Assembly: GCF_008039615.1 (NCBI RefSeq)
Contig: NZ_VDUZ01000026.1
Location: 1 to 64,000 of the forward strand
Source: Vineibacter terrae
GTDB taxonomy: Bacteria; Pseudomonadota; Alphaproteobacteria; Reyranellales; Reyranellaceae
DNA length: 64,000 bases
Reading direction: 5' to 3'
Shown: piece by piece, positions 33,387 to 41,250 of the stretch
Layout of the letters: each line of letters starts with the position of its first letter
Numbering within the stretch: the stretch's first letter is position 1
The notes under the pieces: model-generated
What the model was told of the DNA's origin: nothing
Database searches by the model: none
Seen by the model: only the letters and a program-made list of their open reading frames with translations
Made by a program: the position numbers and the translations under genes

Positions 33387-34550
33387 ATGTCCCACCGGCT
33401 GACGATGCTGGCGGCCTGCGCGCTTGTGGCCATGGCCACAGGGGCCTCGGCGCAGACCCGCGGCGTGACCAAGACCGAGATTGTCCTGGGCTCGCACACC
33501 GACCTGTCCGGGGTCGGCTCCGTGTCGGGCTCGGCGTCGGTCAACGGCATGAACCTGCGGTTCGGCGCCATCAACGACCAGGGCGGCATCAACGGCCGCA
33601 AGGTGCGCCTCATCGTCGAGGACCACGGCTACCAGGTGCCCAAGGCGGTGCAGGCCTGCAACAAGCTGATCAACCGCGACAAGGTGTTCGCCATCGTGGC
33701 GGCCGGCGGCACGCCGATGAACAACGCCTGCTTCAAGGACCAGCTCGCTGCCGGCGTACCGAACCTGTTCCCGTTCTCGGCCGCGCGCTCGATGTACGAG
33801 CCGCTCGACCGCCTGAAGTTCGCCAACAGCGCCTCGTACACCGACCAGATGCGGGCGGCCGTGAGCTACTTCGTGAAGGAAAAGGGCAAGAAGGCTGTCT
33901 GCGTGATGTACCAGGACACCGATTTCGGCAAGGAGATCCTGGATGGCGGCACGCTGCAGGCCGCGAAGCTCGGTATCAGCCTGAAGGAGATCACGACCCA
34001 CAAGCCGACCGACCAGGACTTCTCGGCGCCTCTGCTGAAGCTGCGCCAGGCGGGCTGCGATCTCGTCCTGCTGGGCAGCATCACCCGTGACTCGATCGTG
34101 CCCTACACCACCGCACGCAAGATGGGCTGGACCGACGTCGACTTCGTGGCCTCCAGCGCCGCCTACGAGGTCGTGGCCGCCACCGCCCAGGGCATGGACG
34201 GGTTCTATGCCATGAGCGTCACCAACATCCCCTATGCCGACAGCGCCTCGCCCGAGATCCGCGCCTTCGCCGAGACCTACAAGAAGAAGTTCAATGTCGA
34301 CCCCAACATGGGCGCCGTCTACGGCTATGTCGCCGCCGACCTCACCGCCACCGGGCTCAAGAATGCCGGCGCCGACCTGACCTCGGACAGCTTCATCAAG
34401 GGCATGGAGGCGATCAAGGGCTACAAGGACATCTTCAATGGACCGGCGATCAGCTTCGGCCCCGACATCCGCCAGGGTGCGAACGCCTCCTTCCTGGCGG
34501 TCGTGAAGGACGGCCGCTGGTCGCGCATCACCCCAGCGCTCACCTACTGA
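33387..34550 (+). CDS. Periplasmic binding protein, Liv type, paralogue 6 of 6 (diverged)
   Basis: 387 aa, signal peptide ending ATGASA. It keeps QTRGVTKTEIVLGSHTDLSGV, the four cysteines and the KGMEAIKGYKDIF block, but diverges at GSVSGSASVNGMNLRFGAIND, LKEITTHKPTDQDFSAPLLKLRQ, LGSITRDSIVPYTTARKMGW and SSAAYEVVAATAQG. It ends RITPALTY instead of TQPLGF. It is thus the oldest or most altered member of the array. Upstream lies a GTCCCGAG...CTCGGGATGAC palindrome. Confidence 0.9.
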   Translation: MSHRLTMLAACALVAMATGASAQTRGVTKTEIVLGSHTDLSGVGSVSGSASVNGMNLRFGAINDQGGINGRKVRLIVEDHGYQVPKAVQACNKLINRDKVFAIVAAGGTPMNNACFKDQLAAGVPNLFPFSAARSMYEPLDRLKFANSASYTDQMRAAVSYFVKEKGKKAVCVMYQDTDFGKEILDGGTLQAAKLGISLKEITTHKPTDQDFSAPLLKLRQAGCDLVLLGSITRDSIVPYTTARKMGWTDVDFVASSAAYEVVAATAQGMDGFYAMSVTNIPYADSASPEIRAFAETYKKKFNVDPNMGAVYGYVAADLTATGLKNAGADLTSDSFIKGMEAIKGYKDIFNGPAISFGPDIRQGANASFLAVVKDGRWSRITPALTY

Positions 34551-34658
34551 GACAGGGCCTCGCCGCAGGGCGGCGATGCAGCGCCTGTTGCCCGTGCGCG
34601 GGATGACAGCCCGGTCATGGCTTGGGTAAGCTCCGCTTGGCAGCAGCGGAGGAGCAGG

Positions 34659-35429
34659 ATGGCTGGGCGAGTCGCGGGCAAGGTGGCGGTGATCACGGGT
34701 GGCGCATCGGGCCTGGGCCTGGCCGCGGCGAAGCTGATGGCGGCCGAGGGCGCCCGGGTGGTGATCACCGACATCCAGCAGGACAAGGGCCAGCAGGCGG
34801 CGCGCGAGATCGGCGGCGACGCCCTCTTTCTCGAGCACAATGTCGCCAGCGAATCGAGCTGGACCGTGGCCATCGACCGCACCCTGGAACACTTCGGCAA
34901 GATCAACGTGCTGGTGAACTCCGCCGGCATCGCCGGACCCGACGGTTCCATCGAGCAGGTGTCGCTGCGCCAGTTCCAGCGCATGATGGCGGTCAACGCC
35001 GAAGGCACCTTCCTGGGCTGCCAGAACGCCGTGCGCGTCATGAAAGGCAACGGCGAGCTGAACTCCATCGTCAACATATCGTCGGTCGCCGGCCTGGTGA
35101 GCGGCTGGCAGATGGCGTGCTACAGCCCGTCGAAGGCCGCCGTGCGCCTGTTGACCAAGAGCGTGGCCTTGCACTGCGCGCGCGCCGGCTATCCGATCCG
35201 CTGCAATTCCGTGCATCCCGCCTTCATCGACACGCCCATGGTGCAAGGCGGCATCGATGCCGATGCGGATCCGGACAAGGCACGCAAGCGGCTGACGCGC
35301 ATGGTCCCGATGGGCCGCATCGGCGAACCCAACGACATCGGCTACATGATCCTCTACCTCGCCTCCGACGAATCGAAGTTCACCACCGGCGCCGAGATGG
35401 TGGTCGACGGCGGTTGCACGGCGATCTGA
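34659..35429 (+). CDS. SDR family oxidoreductase (first of three in a row)
   Basis: 256 aa. VAVITGGASGLGLA cofactor loop, Asp in VVITDIQQD (NAD preference), NSAGIAG, NISSVAGLVSG and CYSPSKAAVRLLTKSVALHCA active site, and PMGRIGEPNDIGYMILYLASD C-terminus. It resembles 3-alpha/7-alpha-hydroxysteroid or cyclohexanol-type dehydrogenases, though such names are weak. GGAGGAGCAGG precedes the ATG at 34659. It is the first of three same-strand SDR genes separated by 7 bp or overlapping, directly after the receptor array. Confidence 0.9.
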   Translation: MAGRVAGKVAVITGGASGLGLAAAKLMAAEGARVVITDIQQDKGQQAAREIGGDALFLEHNVASESSWTVAIDRTLEHFGKINVLVNSAGIAGPDGSIEQVSLRQFQRMMAVNAEGTFLGCQNAVRVMKGNGELNSIVNISSVAGLVSGWQMACYSPSKAAVRLLTKSVALHCARAGYPIRCNSVHPAFIDTPMVQGGIDADADPDKARKRLTRMVPMGRIGEPNDIGYMILYLASDESKFTTGAEMVVDGGCTAI

Positions 35430-35436
35430 GGCCGCG

Positions 35437-36252
35437 ATGACATCTTCCGACGAGTTGGCCGGCCGCGTGGCGATCGTCACCGGCGGCGCCTCCGGCATCG
35501 GCGCCGCCTGCGCCCGTCTTCTGGCCGCCTGCGGCGCCGACGTGGTGATCGGCGACGTGCAGGACGGGCCGGGCGCGGCCGTCGCCCGCGACATCGGCGC
35601 GCGCGCCTCCTTCCGCCACCTCGATGTCGCCAGCGAGGGCGCCTGGCTGGCCCTGATCGACGACACGCTGGCCCGTCTCGGCCGGCTGGACATCCTGGTC
35701 AACAATGCCGGCATCGCCGGGTCGGGCTCGATCGAGGACACCACGGTCGAGGCCTGGGAGCGCACCCACGCGGTCAATCTCGACGGCGTGTTCCTGGGCT
35801 GCAAGCACGGGATCGCCGCCATGAAGCGCACCGGGCGCGGCAAGCCGGCGGCCAAGGGCGCCATCGTCAATGTTTCCTCGATCGCAGGCATGGTCGGCGG
35901 CGCCGGTCCCTGCGCCTACACCGCCAGCAAGGGCGCGGTGCGGCTGCTGACCAAGAGCGTGGCCCAGCATTGCGCCGAGAAGCGCTACGACATCCGCTGC
36001 AATTCGGTGCATCCCGGCGGCATCGACACCCCCATCTTCAATCCGCTGTGGCAGGCGGTCGGCCGCGAAGCCGGCAAGGCGCTGGTCGGCGCGCTGCATC
36101 CGGTCGGCCATATGGGCGCGCCGGACGACATCGCCGAAGCAGTGCTCTATCTCGCCTCCGACCGCTCCCGCTTCATGACCGGCGCCGAATTGATCGTCGA
36201 CGGCGGCATCACGTCCGGCTTCCAGAGGAGAACGCCCCTTGCCGCGCCTTGA
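35437..36252 (+). CDS. SDR family oxidoreductase (second of three)
   Basis: 271 aa. VAIVTGGASGIGAACARLL, VVIGDVQDG, NNAGIAGSG, NVSSIAGMVGG with YTASKGAVRLLTKSVAQHCA, and FMTGAELIVDGGITS. It is clearly related to its two neighbours (shared RLLTKSVA and IRCNSVHPGGIDTP), so the trio arose by duplication. It begins 7 nt after the previous gene and its 3' end overlaps the next by 14 bp. The substrate is an alcohol or ketone that cannot be named. Confidence 0.9.
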   Translation: MTSSDELAGRVAIVTGGASGIGAACARLLAACGADVVIGDVQDGPGAAVARDIGARASFRHLDVASEGAWLALIDDTLARLGRLDILVNNAGIAGSGSIEDTTVEAWERTHAVNLDGVFLGCKHGIAAMKRTGRGKPAAKGAIVNVSSIAGMVGGAGPCAYTASKGAVRLLTKSVAQHCAEKRYDIRCNSVHPGGIDTPIFNPLWQAVGREAGKALVGALHPVGHMGAPDDIAEAVLYLASDRSRFMTGAELIVDGGITSGFQRRTPLAAP

Positions 36253-37003
36253 CGCCAAGACGCTGATCATCACCGGCGGCGCCTCCGGCATCGGCGCCGC
36301 CACCTGCCGGCTGGCCGCGGCGGCGGGCGCCACCGTGGTCGTGGCCGACCTGGCAACGCAGGCCGACCATGCCCGTCAGGTGGTTGCCGACAGCGGCCGG
36401 CATGCCGTCTTCATGCCCCTGGACGTCACCGTGGAAGCCGATTGGGAACAGCTGGTCGACGACACCGTGGCCCGGTTCGGCCGGCTCGACGGCCTGCTCA
36501 ACGGCGCCGGCATCGGCATGGCCCAGGACATCGAGTCCTGCTCGCTGGACGACTTCCATCGTGTCTATCGCGTCAACGGCCTGGGCGTCTTCCTTGGCTG
36601 CAAGCATGCGGTGCGGGTCATGCGCGCCAGCGGCGGCGGGTCGATCGTGAACATCTCCTCCGTGCTCGGACTGCGGGGCACGGCCGGCACGCCCGCCTAC
36701 GCCGCCAGCAAGGGCGCCGTGCGGCTGCTCACCAAGAACGTGGCCGTGCACTGCGCCCGGCATGGCTACAATATCCGGTGCAACTCGGTGCACCCCGGCT
36801 ATATCGAGACCCCGATGATCGCGTCGCGGCTGACCCGCTCGGTCGACAACATGACGGGGCGCCAGCATCTGGAAAACCTGCATCCGATGGGGCGACTGGG
36901 CCAGCCGGAGGAGATCGCGCGGCTGGTCCTGTTCCTGCTGTCGGATGAATCGTCGTTCTCGACCGGCGCCGAGTTCGTGGCCGATGGCGGCCTCACGGCC
37001 TGA
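36239..37003 (+). CDS. SDR family oxidoreductase (third of three)
   Basis: 254 aa from a TTG at 36239 preceded by GAGGAGAACGCCCC. TLIITGGASGIGAATCRLA, VVVADLATQ, NGAGIGMAQD, NISSVLGLRG and YAASKGAVRLLTKNVAVHC give the SDR fold and active site; it ends FSTGAEFVADGGLTA. Overlap with the upstream gene implies coupled translation. Three different but related dehydrogenases in one unit suggest sequential or stereospecific oxidation of one compound class. It ends before a 923-bp gene-poor gap. Confidence 0.88.
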   Translation: MPRLDAKTLIITGGASGIGAATCRLAAAAGATVVVADLATQADHARQVVADSGRHAVFMPLDVTVEADWEQLVDDTVARFGRLDGLLNGAGIGMAQDIESCSLDDFHRVYRVNGLGVFLGCKHAVRVMRASGGGSIVNISSVLGLRGTAGTPAYAASKGAVRLLTKNVAVHCARHGYNIRCNSVHPGYIETPMIASRLTRSVDNMTGRQHLENLHPMGRLGQPEEIARLVLFLLSDESSFSTGAEFVADGGLTA

Positions 37004-37030
37004 TGCCGGACAAAGATGAGGCGGCGACCC

Positions 37031-37240
37031 GCCGGGGAACGGGTGCGCCGCCTCGATAGGAGCGCCGCCAGCGCGGTGGCGCCTCTACACTGCGGGACCT
37101 CCGGGGAGAGGCCATTGACGGTCGGCCCAGCCGGGGAACCGGACCAACCGCCATCACGCACCGCGTGCGTTCGGTGCGCCGCAGGACAATATTACTGGGG
37201 CCCTGAGGGCCACCGGCGCCTGAATCCGGCCGGGGAACCA
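37031..37240. repeat. 99-bp-period GCCGGGGAAC motif
   Basis: GCCGGGGAAC begins at 37031, 37130 and 37229; CCGGGGA occurs once more at 37101. The surrounding sequence is only weakly alike between periods. The first copy sits in the loop of a long hairpin (GAGGCGGC...GCCGCCTC), and the 37101 copy in the loop of GACCTC/GAGGCC. The period equals 33 codons, but coding capacity is doubtful. Confidence 0.55.
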
Positions 37241-37879
37241 GATCCAGACTACCTTCGCCGGCGCGCCGCGTGCGTTCAGCGCGCTGGTTCGATGAGAGGG
37301 GTACGCAGCTCAACCGAACGCTTCAGGACCACTACGCAACGCTGTTGAGGTGAGAAATCAGGTCAGGGACCGCAAGGGCCGCGACATCACGTCCAGATGC
37401 TGGACGCCACGACATCGGTGACGAGGCCCCTGCTGCCGGCACGTTCGACGCTATCGACGCGGGCCGCGCAGGTCCGCCACGGGCAATCCTTGTGCAACCA
37501 TGACTTCTCACTATGGCGTTGAGGGAGACGACCTTACGGTCGAAGATTGATCAACAAATGCCCGAGTATGGGGGAAGGGAATATGGGTGGGCACCCGTCA
37601 ATCCGTCTTCTGGCGCGCCCGCCAAACCGGTCCGACCGCTCCCTCGACATCACAAAGCTACTGGGCTCGTCCTGTTCCCTCAAACGGAATCGCGTTAAGG
37701 GTCCTCAAAAATACTCTTTTTACTAACAACTTGACAAAAACACCTCAAGCCAATCGTAAATTGACACTCCTTTGACGAAAGCTCCGCCACTTCTTGACGG
37801 CCACACGCTCACCCCCAATAACTTCACCTGAAATATCAGATGAGAAAACACTATTAAATCAATATAAAAACTCACGAAA

Positions 37880-37900
37880 ACCCGGCCGAATTGGCCGGGT
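37880..37900 (-). terminator. Rho-independent terminator for the SDR at 37927
   Basis: ACCCGGCC / GGCCGGGT, an 8-bp perfect stem with a 5-nt loop, followed on the minus strand by TTTTCGTGAGTTTTT. It is placed 26 bp after the stop of the minus-strand SDR gene. Confidence 0.85.
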
Positions 37901-37926
37901 GCCAGATCTTCGACTGACTGGCGCCG

Positions 37927-38694
37927 TCAGGCTATGGTCACACCTGCGTCAGCGACAATCGTCTGGCCGGTGATGAAGGCGCCGGCCTTGGACGCCAGCA
38001 TCACGGCGATGCCGCCAATATCGTCGGGCTCACCGATTCGCCGCAGCGGCGCCGTCTGCAACCGCTTGTTGAGGTACTCGGGATTCTCCCACAGCGCGCG
38101 AGCGAAATCCGTCTTCACCAGCCCCGGCGCGATGGTGTTGACCCGGATATTGTCGGGCCCCAGCTCGATGGCGAGGTTGCGGGTGAGCGCCATGTCGGCA
38201 GCCTTGGAGATGCCGTAGGCGCCCAGCACGGCGGTGCCGCGCAGGCCGCCGATCGACGATACGATGATCACGGCCCCGTCCTTCTTGGCGCGCATGTCCG
38301 GCAGGCACATCGTGATCAGCCAGACATTGGACAGGATGTTGTTCCGCATGATCTTGGTGAAGGCCTCGTCCGGCATCTTCTCGGTCGGCCCGTAATAGGG
38401 GTTGGACGCGGCGTTGCAGACCACGATGTCGATGGGCCCGAACGCCTTGCGGGTCTCGGCCACCAGCCTCTCGAGCTGGGCTTTCTCGGAAATGTTGCAG
38501 CCGACGGCAATCGCCTCGCCGCCCCGCTTGCGGATCCCCTCGGCCACCACCTCGCAGTTGGGCAGCTTGCGGCTGGAGATCACCACCTTGGCGCCCTGCA
38601 GCGCGAGCTGCTCGGCGATCGACTGGCCGATGCCCTTGCTCGAGCCGGTGACGATGGCGACCTTGCCGGTGAGGTCGAAAAGCGGCGATGCCAT
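37927..38694 (-). CDS. SDR family oxidoreductase
   Basis: 255 aa. LTGKVAIVTGSSKGIGQSIAEQLA, VVISSRKLPN (basic residues suggest NADP), CNAASNPYYGPTEKMPDE, IVSSIGGLRG and YGISKAADMALTRNLAIELGP make a FabG-like SDR. SNPYYGP is seen in the DHRS4/yeast SPS19-like branch acting on carbonyls. Start at 38694 (MASPLFDL) follows GGAGCAGCATCC. It diverges from the ligase at 38944 with 249 bp between, and has its own terminator. Confidence 0.9.
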   Translation of the reverse strand: MASPLFDLTGKVAIVTGSSKGIGQSIAEQLALQGAKVVISSRKLPNCEVVAEGIRKRGGEAIAVGCNISEKAQLERLVAETRKAFGPIDIVVCNAASNPYYGPTEKMPDEAFTKIMRNNILSNVWLITMCLPDMRAKKDGAVIIVSSIGGLRGTAVLGAYGISKAADMALTRNLAIELGPDNIRVNTIAPGLVKTDFARALWENPEYLNKRLQTAPLRRIGEPDDIGGIAVMLASKAGAFITGQTIVADAGVTIA

Positions 38695-38943
38695 GGATGC
38701 TGCTCCGTCTTGGATGGCGTTTCGCGCACCCTGGCCTGCACGCATACCCGGCGCAAGCCTGCCGGCCAGGACCGTTCGTCTGGCGGCTCGCCGCTCTGGG
38801 ATCGACGGCGTGTTCACGGTATCACGCGGTGGCACGAGCCTTGCGCGCGCTGCTTGCGCCGCAGCATTGACGGCTCGCCGACCACGGCTTAATTGCGGCC
38901 TACTGATATAATCAACGTCCGCCCTTCCGGAGGAGAACACCCG

Positions 38944-40575
38944 ATGCTCGGCCTGATGCAGGACCGCCCGCTTCTGATCTCGCAGCTCATCGACTTCGCC
39001 GCCGATTTCCACGGCGACACCGAGATCGTCTCGCGGACCGTCGAAGGGCCGATCCACCGCTACACCTACAGCGACGCCCACCGGCGCGCCAAGCAGGTGT
39101 CCGAGGCCCTGGCCGGGCTGGGCATCCGCCAGGGCGACCGGATCGGAACCCTGGCCTGGAACGGCTACCGGCATTTCGAGCTCTATTACGGCATCTCTGG
39201 CATGGGCGCGGTATGCCACACCATCAACCCGCGCCTGTTTCCCGAGCAGATCGCCTATATCGTCAACCACGCCGAGGACCAGCTCCTCTTCGTGGACATC
39301 AACATCCTGCCGCTGGTCGAGAGCCTGGCGCCGCAGCTCAAGACGGTGCGCCACATCGTGGCCATGACCGACCGCGCCCACCTGCCGGCCGACATCGATA
39401 TCCCCAACCTGCTGGTCTATGAGGAGCTGATCGGCGGCCAGCCCGGCACCTTCGAGTGGCCGGTCTTCGACGAGCGCACCGCCTCGTCGCTGTGCTACAC
39501 CTCGGGCACCACGGGCAACCCCAAGGGCGTGCTCTACCACCACCGCTCGACCATCCTGCACGCCTACGCCAGCGCCCTGCCGGACGGCATCGGCATCTCG
39601 GCGCGCGACTCGGTGCTGCCGGTGGTGCCGATGTTCCATGTCAACGCCTGGGGCCTGCCTTATTCCGGCTGCCTGTCGGGCGCCAAGCTGGTGTTCCCCG
39701 GCGCTGCCCTGGACGGCGCCAGCCTCTACGAGCTGTTCGAGGCCGAGGGCGTGACCATCACCGCCGGCGTGCCCACGGTCTGGCTGCTGCTGCTGCAGCA
39801 CCTGCAGGCCAAGAAGCTCAAGCTCTCGACCCTGCGCAAGTCGGTGATCGGCGGCTCGGCCTGCCCGCCGGCCATGATCGAGACATTCAAGCGCGACTAC
39901 GGCGTGGACGTCCTGCATGCCTGGGGCATGACCGAGATGAGCCCGCTGGGGACGGTCAACACGCCCAAGGCCAAGCACCGGAAGATGTCCGAGGCCGAGC
40001 AGAACGCGGTCAAGGCCAAGCAGGGTCGCGTGCTGTTCGGCGTCGAGATGAAGATCGTGGACGACAGCGGGAAGGCGCTGCCGCGCGACGGCAAGGCCTT
40101 CGGCGACCTGCTGGTGCGCGGCCCCTGGATCACGTCGGGCTATTTCAAGGACGAGGGCGGCAACCCGCTGCGCGACGGCGGCTGGTTCCCCACCGGCGAC
40201 GTGGCCACCCTCGATGCCGACGGCTACATGCAGATCACCGACCGGTCCAAGGACGTGATCAAGTCGGGCGGCGAATGGATCAGCTCGATCGACCTGGAGA
40301 ACGCCGCCATGGCGCACCCCGCCGTGGCCGAGGCGGCCGTGATCGGCATCCACCATCCCAAGTGGGACGAGCGCCCGCTGCTGATCATCCAAAAGAAGGC
40401 CGGGGCCGACGTCGACAAGGATGCCTTGCTGGGCTTCCTCAAGGACAAGGTCGCCAAGTGGTGGCTGCCCGATGACGTCACCTTCGTCGACTCGATCCCG
40501 CACACGGCCACCGGCAAGATCCTCAAGACGCGCCTGCGCGAGGACTTCAAGGACTACAAATTGCCGACGGCGTGA
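38944..40575 (+). CDS. AMP-forming acyl-CoA ligase (DmdB-like), copy 1
   Basis: A 543-aa ligase. The P-loop [18 protein letters not shown] begins near residue 185; [47 protein letters not shown] and [10 protein letters not shown] (catalytic Lys) are present. The family covers methylmercaptopropionate and medium-chain fatty acyl-CoA ligases. ATG at 38944 follows GGAGGAGAACACCCG. It shares length, the N-terminus [13 protein letters not shown] and most of its sequence with the gene at 41251; differences such as [11 protein letters not shown] against [10 protein letters not shown] suggest altered acid specificity. Confidence 0.92.
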   Translation: MLGLMQDRPLLISQLIDFAADFHGDTEIVSRTVEGPIHRYTYSDAHRRAKQVSEALAGLGIRQGDRIGTLAWNGYRHFELYYGISGMGAVCHTINPRLFPEQIAYIVNHAEDQLLFVDINILPLVESLAPQLKTVRHIVAMTDRAHLPADIDIPNLLVYEELIGGQPGTFEWPVFDERTASSLCYTSGTTGNPKGVLYHHRSTILHAYASALPDGIGISARDSVLPVVPMFHVNAWGLPYSGCLSGAKLVFPGAALDGASLYELFEAEGVTITAGVPTVWLLLLQHLQAKKLKLSTLRKSVIGGSACPPAMIETFKRDYGVDVLHAWGMTEMSPLGTVNTPKAKHRKMSEAEQNAVKAKQGRVLFGVEMKIVDDSGKALPRDGKAFGDLLVRGPWITSGYFKDEGGNPLRDGGWFPTGDVATLDADGYMQITDRSKDVIKSGGEWISSIDLENAAMAHPAVAEAAVIGIHHPKWDERPLLIIQKKAGADVDKDALLGFLKDKVAKWWLPDDVTFVDSIPHTATGKILKTRLREDFKDYKLPTA

Positions 40576-40600
40576 AAGGGGATTGATCAATGCGATTTCC

Positions 40601-40648
40601 GTCGTCCCGAGCGAAGCCGTGCGCAGCGCGGCGTAGTCGAGGGACCTT
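40601..40648. repeat. Family C repeat, left arm of GIY-YIG bracket
   Basis: A 48-bp sequence starting GTCGTCCCGAGCGAAGCCGT and ending AGTCGAGGGACCTT. It is an inverted copy, with about six differences, of 41162-41209 on the other side of the GIY-YIG gene. Confidence 0.85.
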
Positions 40649-40678
40649 CGAGAAGCCGAACGGCTGCTGAAACGTGGA

Positions 40679-40978
40679 TCACATGCTGGCTTCGGGCGCC
40701 AAGTCTTCCCATTCGGGGTTGACGGAGTCAATCAATGCGACCTTCTTCTCGCGGCGCCAGCGTTTGATCTGCTTTTCCCTTGCAATCGCGTCCGGAGCCG
40801 TCTCGTGAGCTTCGACGTATACAAGGCAGCGGATGTTGTACTGAGCCGTGTGCTCGACCCGTCCCAGACGATGCTCGATGAGCCGCCTTTCCAGGTTGGT
40901 CGTCACGCCGACGTAGATGGCTCGCCGGTTAGGGCTAGCCAGAATGTAGACTGCCGGTTGGCGCTTCCCGTCGAACAT
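40679..40978 (-). CDS. GIY-YIG nuclease-domain protein
   Basis: A 99-aa single-domain protein. VYILASPNRRAIYVGVTTNLERRLIEHRLG carries the GIY-YIG-type strand pair (VYI and IYVG) and catalytic Arg; YVEAHETAPDAIAREKQIKRWRREKKVALID supplies the conserved Glu. It belongs to the small UPF0213/YhbQ-like group. The start at 40978 (MFDGKRQPAVYI) fits the domain; an in-frame ATG at 41092 adds unconserved sequence. The gene is enclosed by 48-bp inverted repeats and interrupts two paralogous ligase genes, as a mobile passenger would. Confidence 0.88.
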   Translation of the reverse strand: MFDGKRQPAVYILASPNRRAIYVGVTTNLERRLIEHRLGRVEHTAQYNIRCLVYVEAHETAPDAIAREKQIKRWRREKKVALIDSVNPEWEDLAPEASM

Positions 40979-41087
40979 CGAGGTCGTAGCTTCGAACACC
41001 TCGATCGTGGTGGCAAGGTCCCTCGACTGCGTCGCCGGGTGAGCGCCTACTTGGTGCTCATTACCCGGATGGGTCCACTGCGCTTTC

Positions 41088-41209
41088 GTCATCCCGACCA
41101 GGGCCCGAAGGGCCGCGTGGAGGGACCTTGCTTCAACAACAACGTCCTAGATTGTGCAAACAAGGTCCCTCGACTGCACCGCGCTCCGCGCGGCTCCGCT
41201 CGGGACGAC
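41088..41209. repeat. Family C repeat pair, right side of GIY-YIG bracket
   Basis: GTCATCCCGACC...GAGGGACCTT (41088-41130) and AAGGTCCCTCGACTGC...CGCTCGGGACGAC (41162-41209) are inverted to each other. A partial AAGGTCCCTCGACTGC copy also lies at 41015-41030. The last arm is the inverted partner of 40601-40648. Confidence 0.85.
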
Positions 41210-41250
41210 GGCTACGTGCGCCTTCCAATCACAAACGCCAGGGAGAGACC

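Larger units (their letters stand above)
37004..37926. other. 923-bp gene-poor region between convergent genes
   Basis: No recognised protein gene. The left part (to about 37330) is very GC-rich, with strong hairpins and GCCGGGGAAC at 37031, 37130 and 37229, exactly 99 bp apart. The stretch 37690-37880 is far more AT-rich than anything else here and contains several TTGAC strings. Short open frames (for example 37513-37698 and 37587-37775, about 60 aa) show no known motif and no good start site. The region might be a gene remnant, a structured RNA locus or old foreign DNA. Confidence 0.5.

Noticed and set aside
33261-35891. A minus-strand open frame of about 870 codons across receptor 6 and the SDR genes
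   Set aside because: It is antisense to three conserved genes; composition and lack of motifs mark it as a shadow frame.
37004-37926. tmRNA, RNase P RNA or SRP RNA in the gene-poor gap
   Set aside because: The diagnostic conserved strings of these RNAs were not found on either strand.
37927-40731. A 934-codon minus-strand frame joining the SDR with sequence opposite the ligase
   Set aside because: Only the last 255 codons show SDR motifs; the rest is antisense to the conserved ligase and crosses the divergent promoter region.
3563-41209. CRISPR array explanation for the dispersed repeats
   Set aside because: The repeats are palindromic, far apart, not regularly spaced and lack a run of unique spacers; no cas genes are present.
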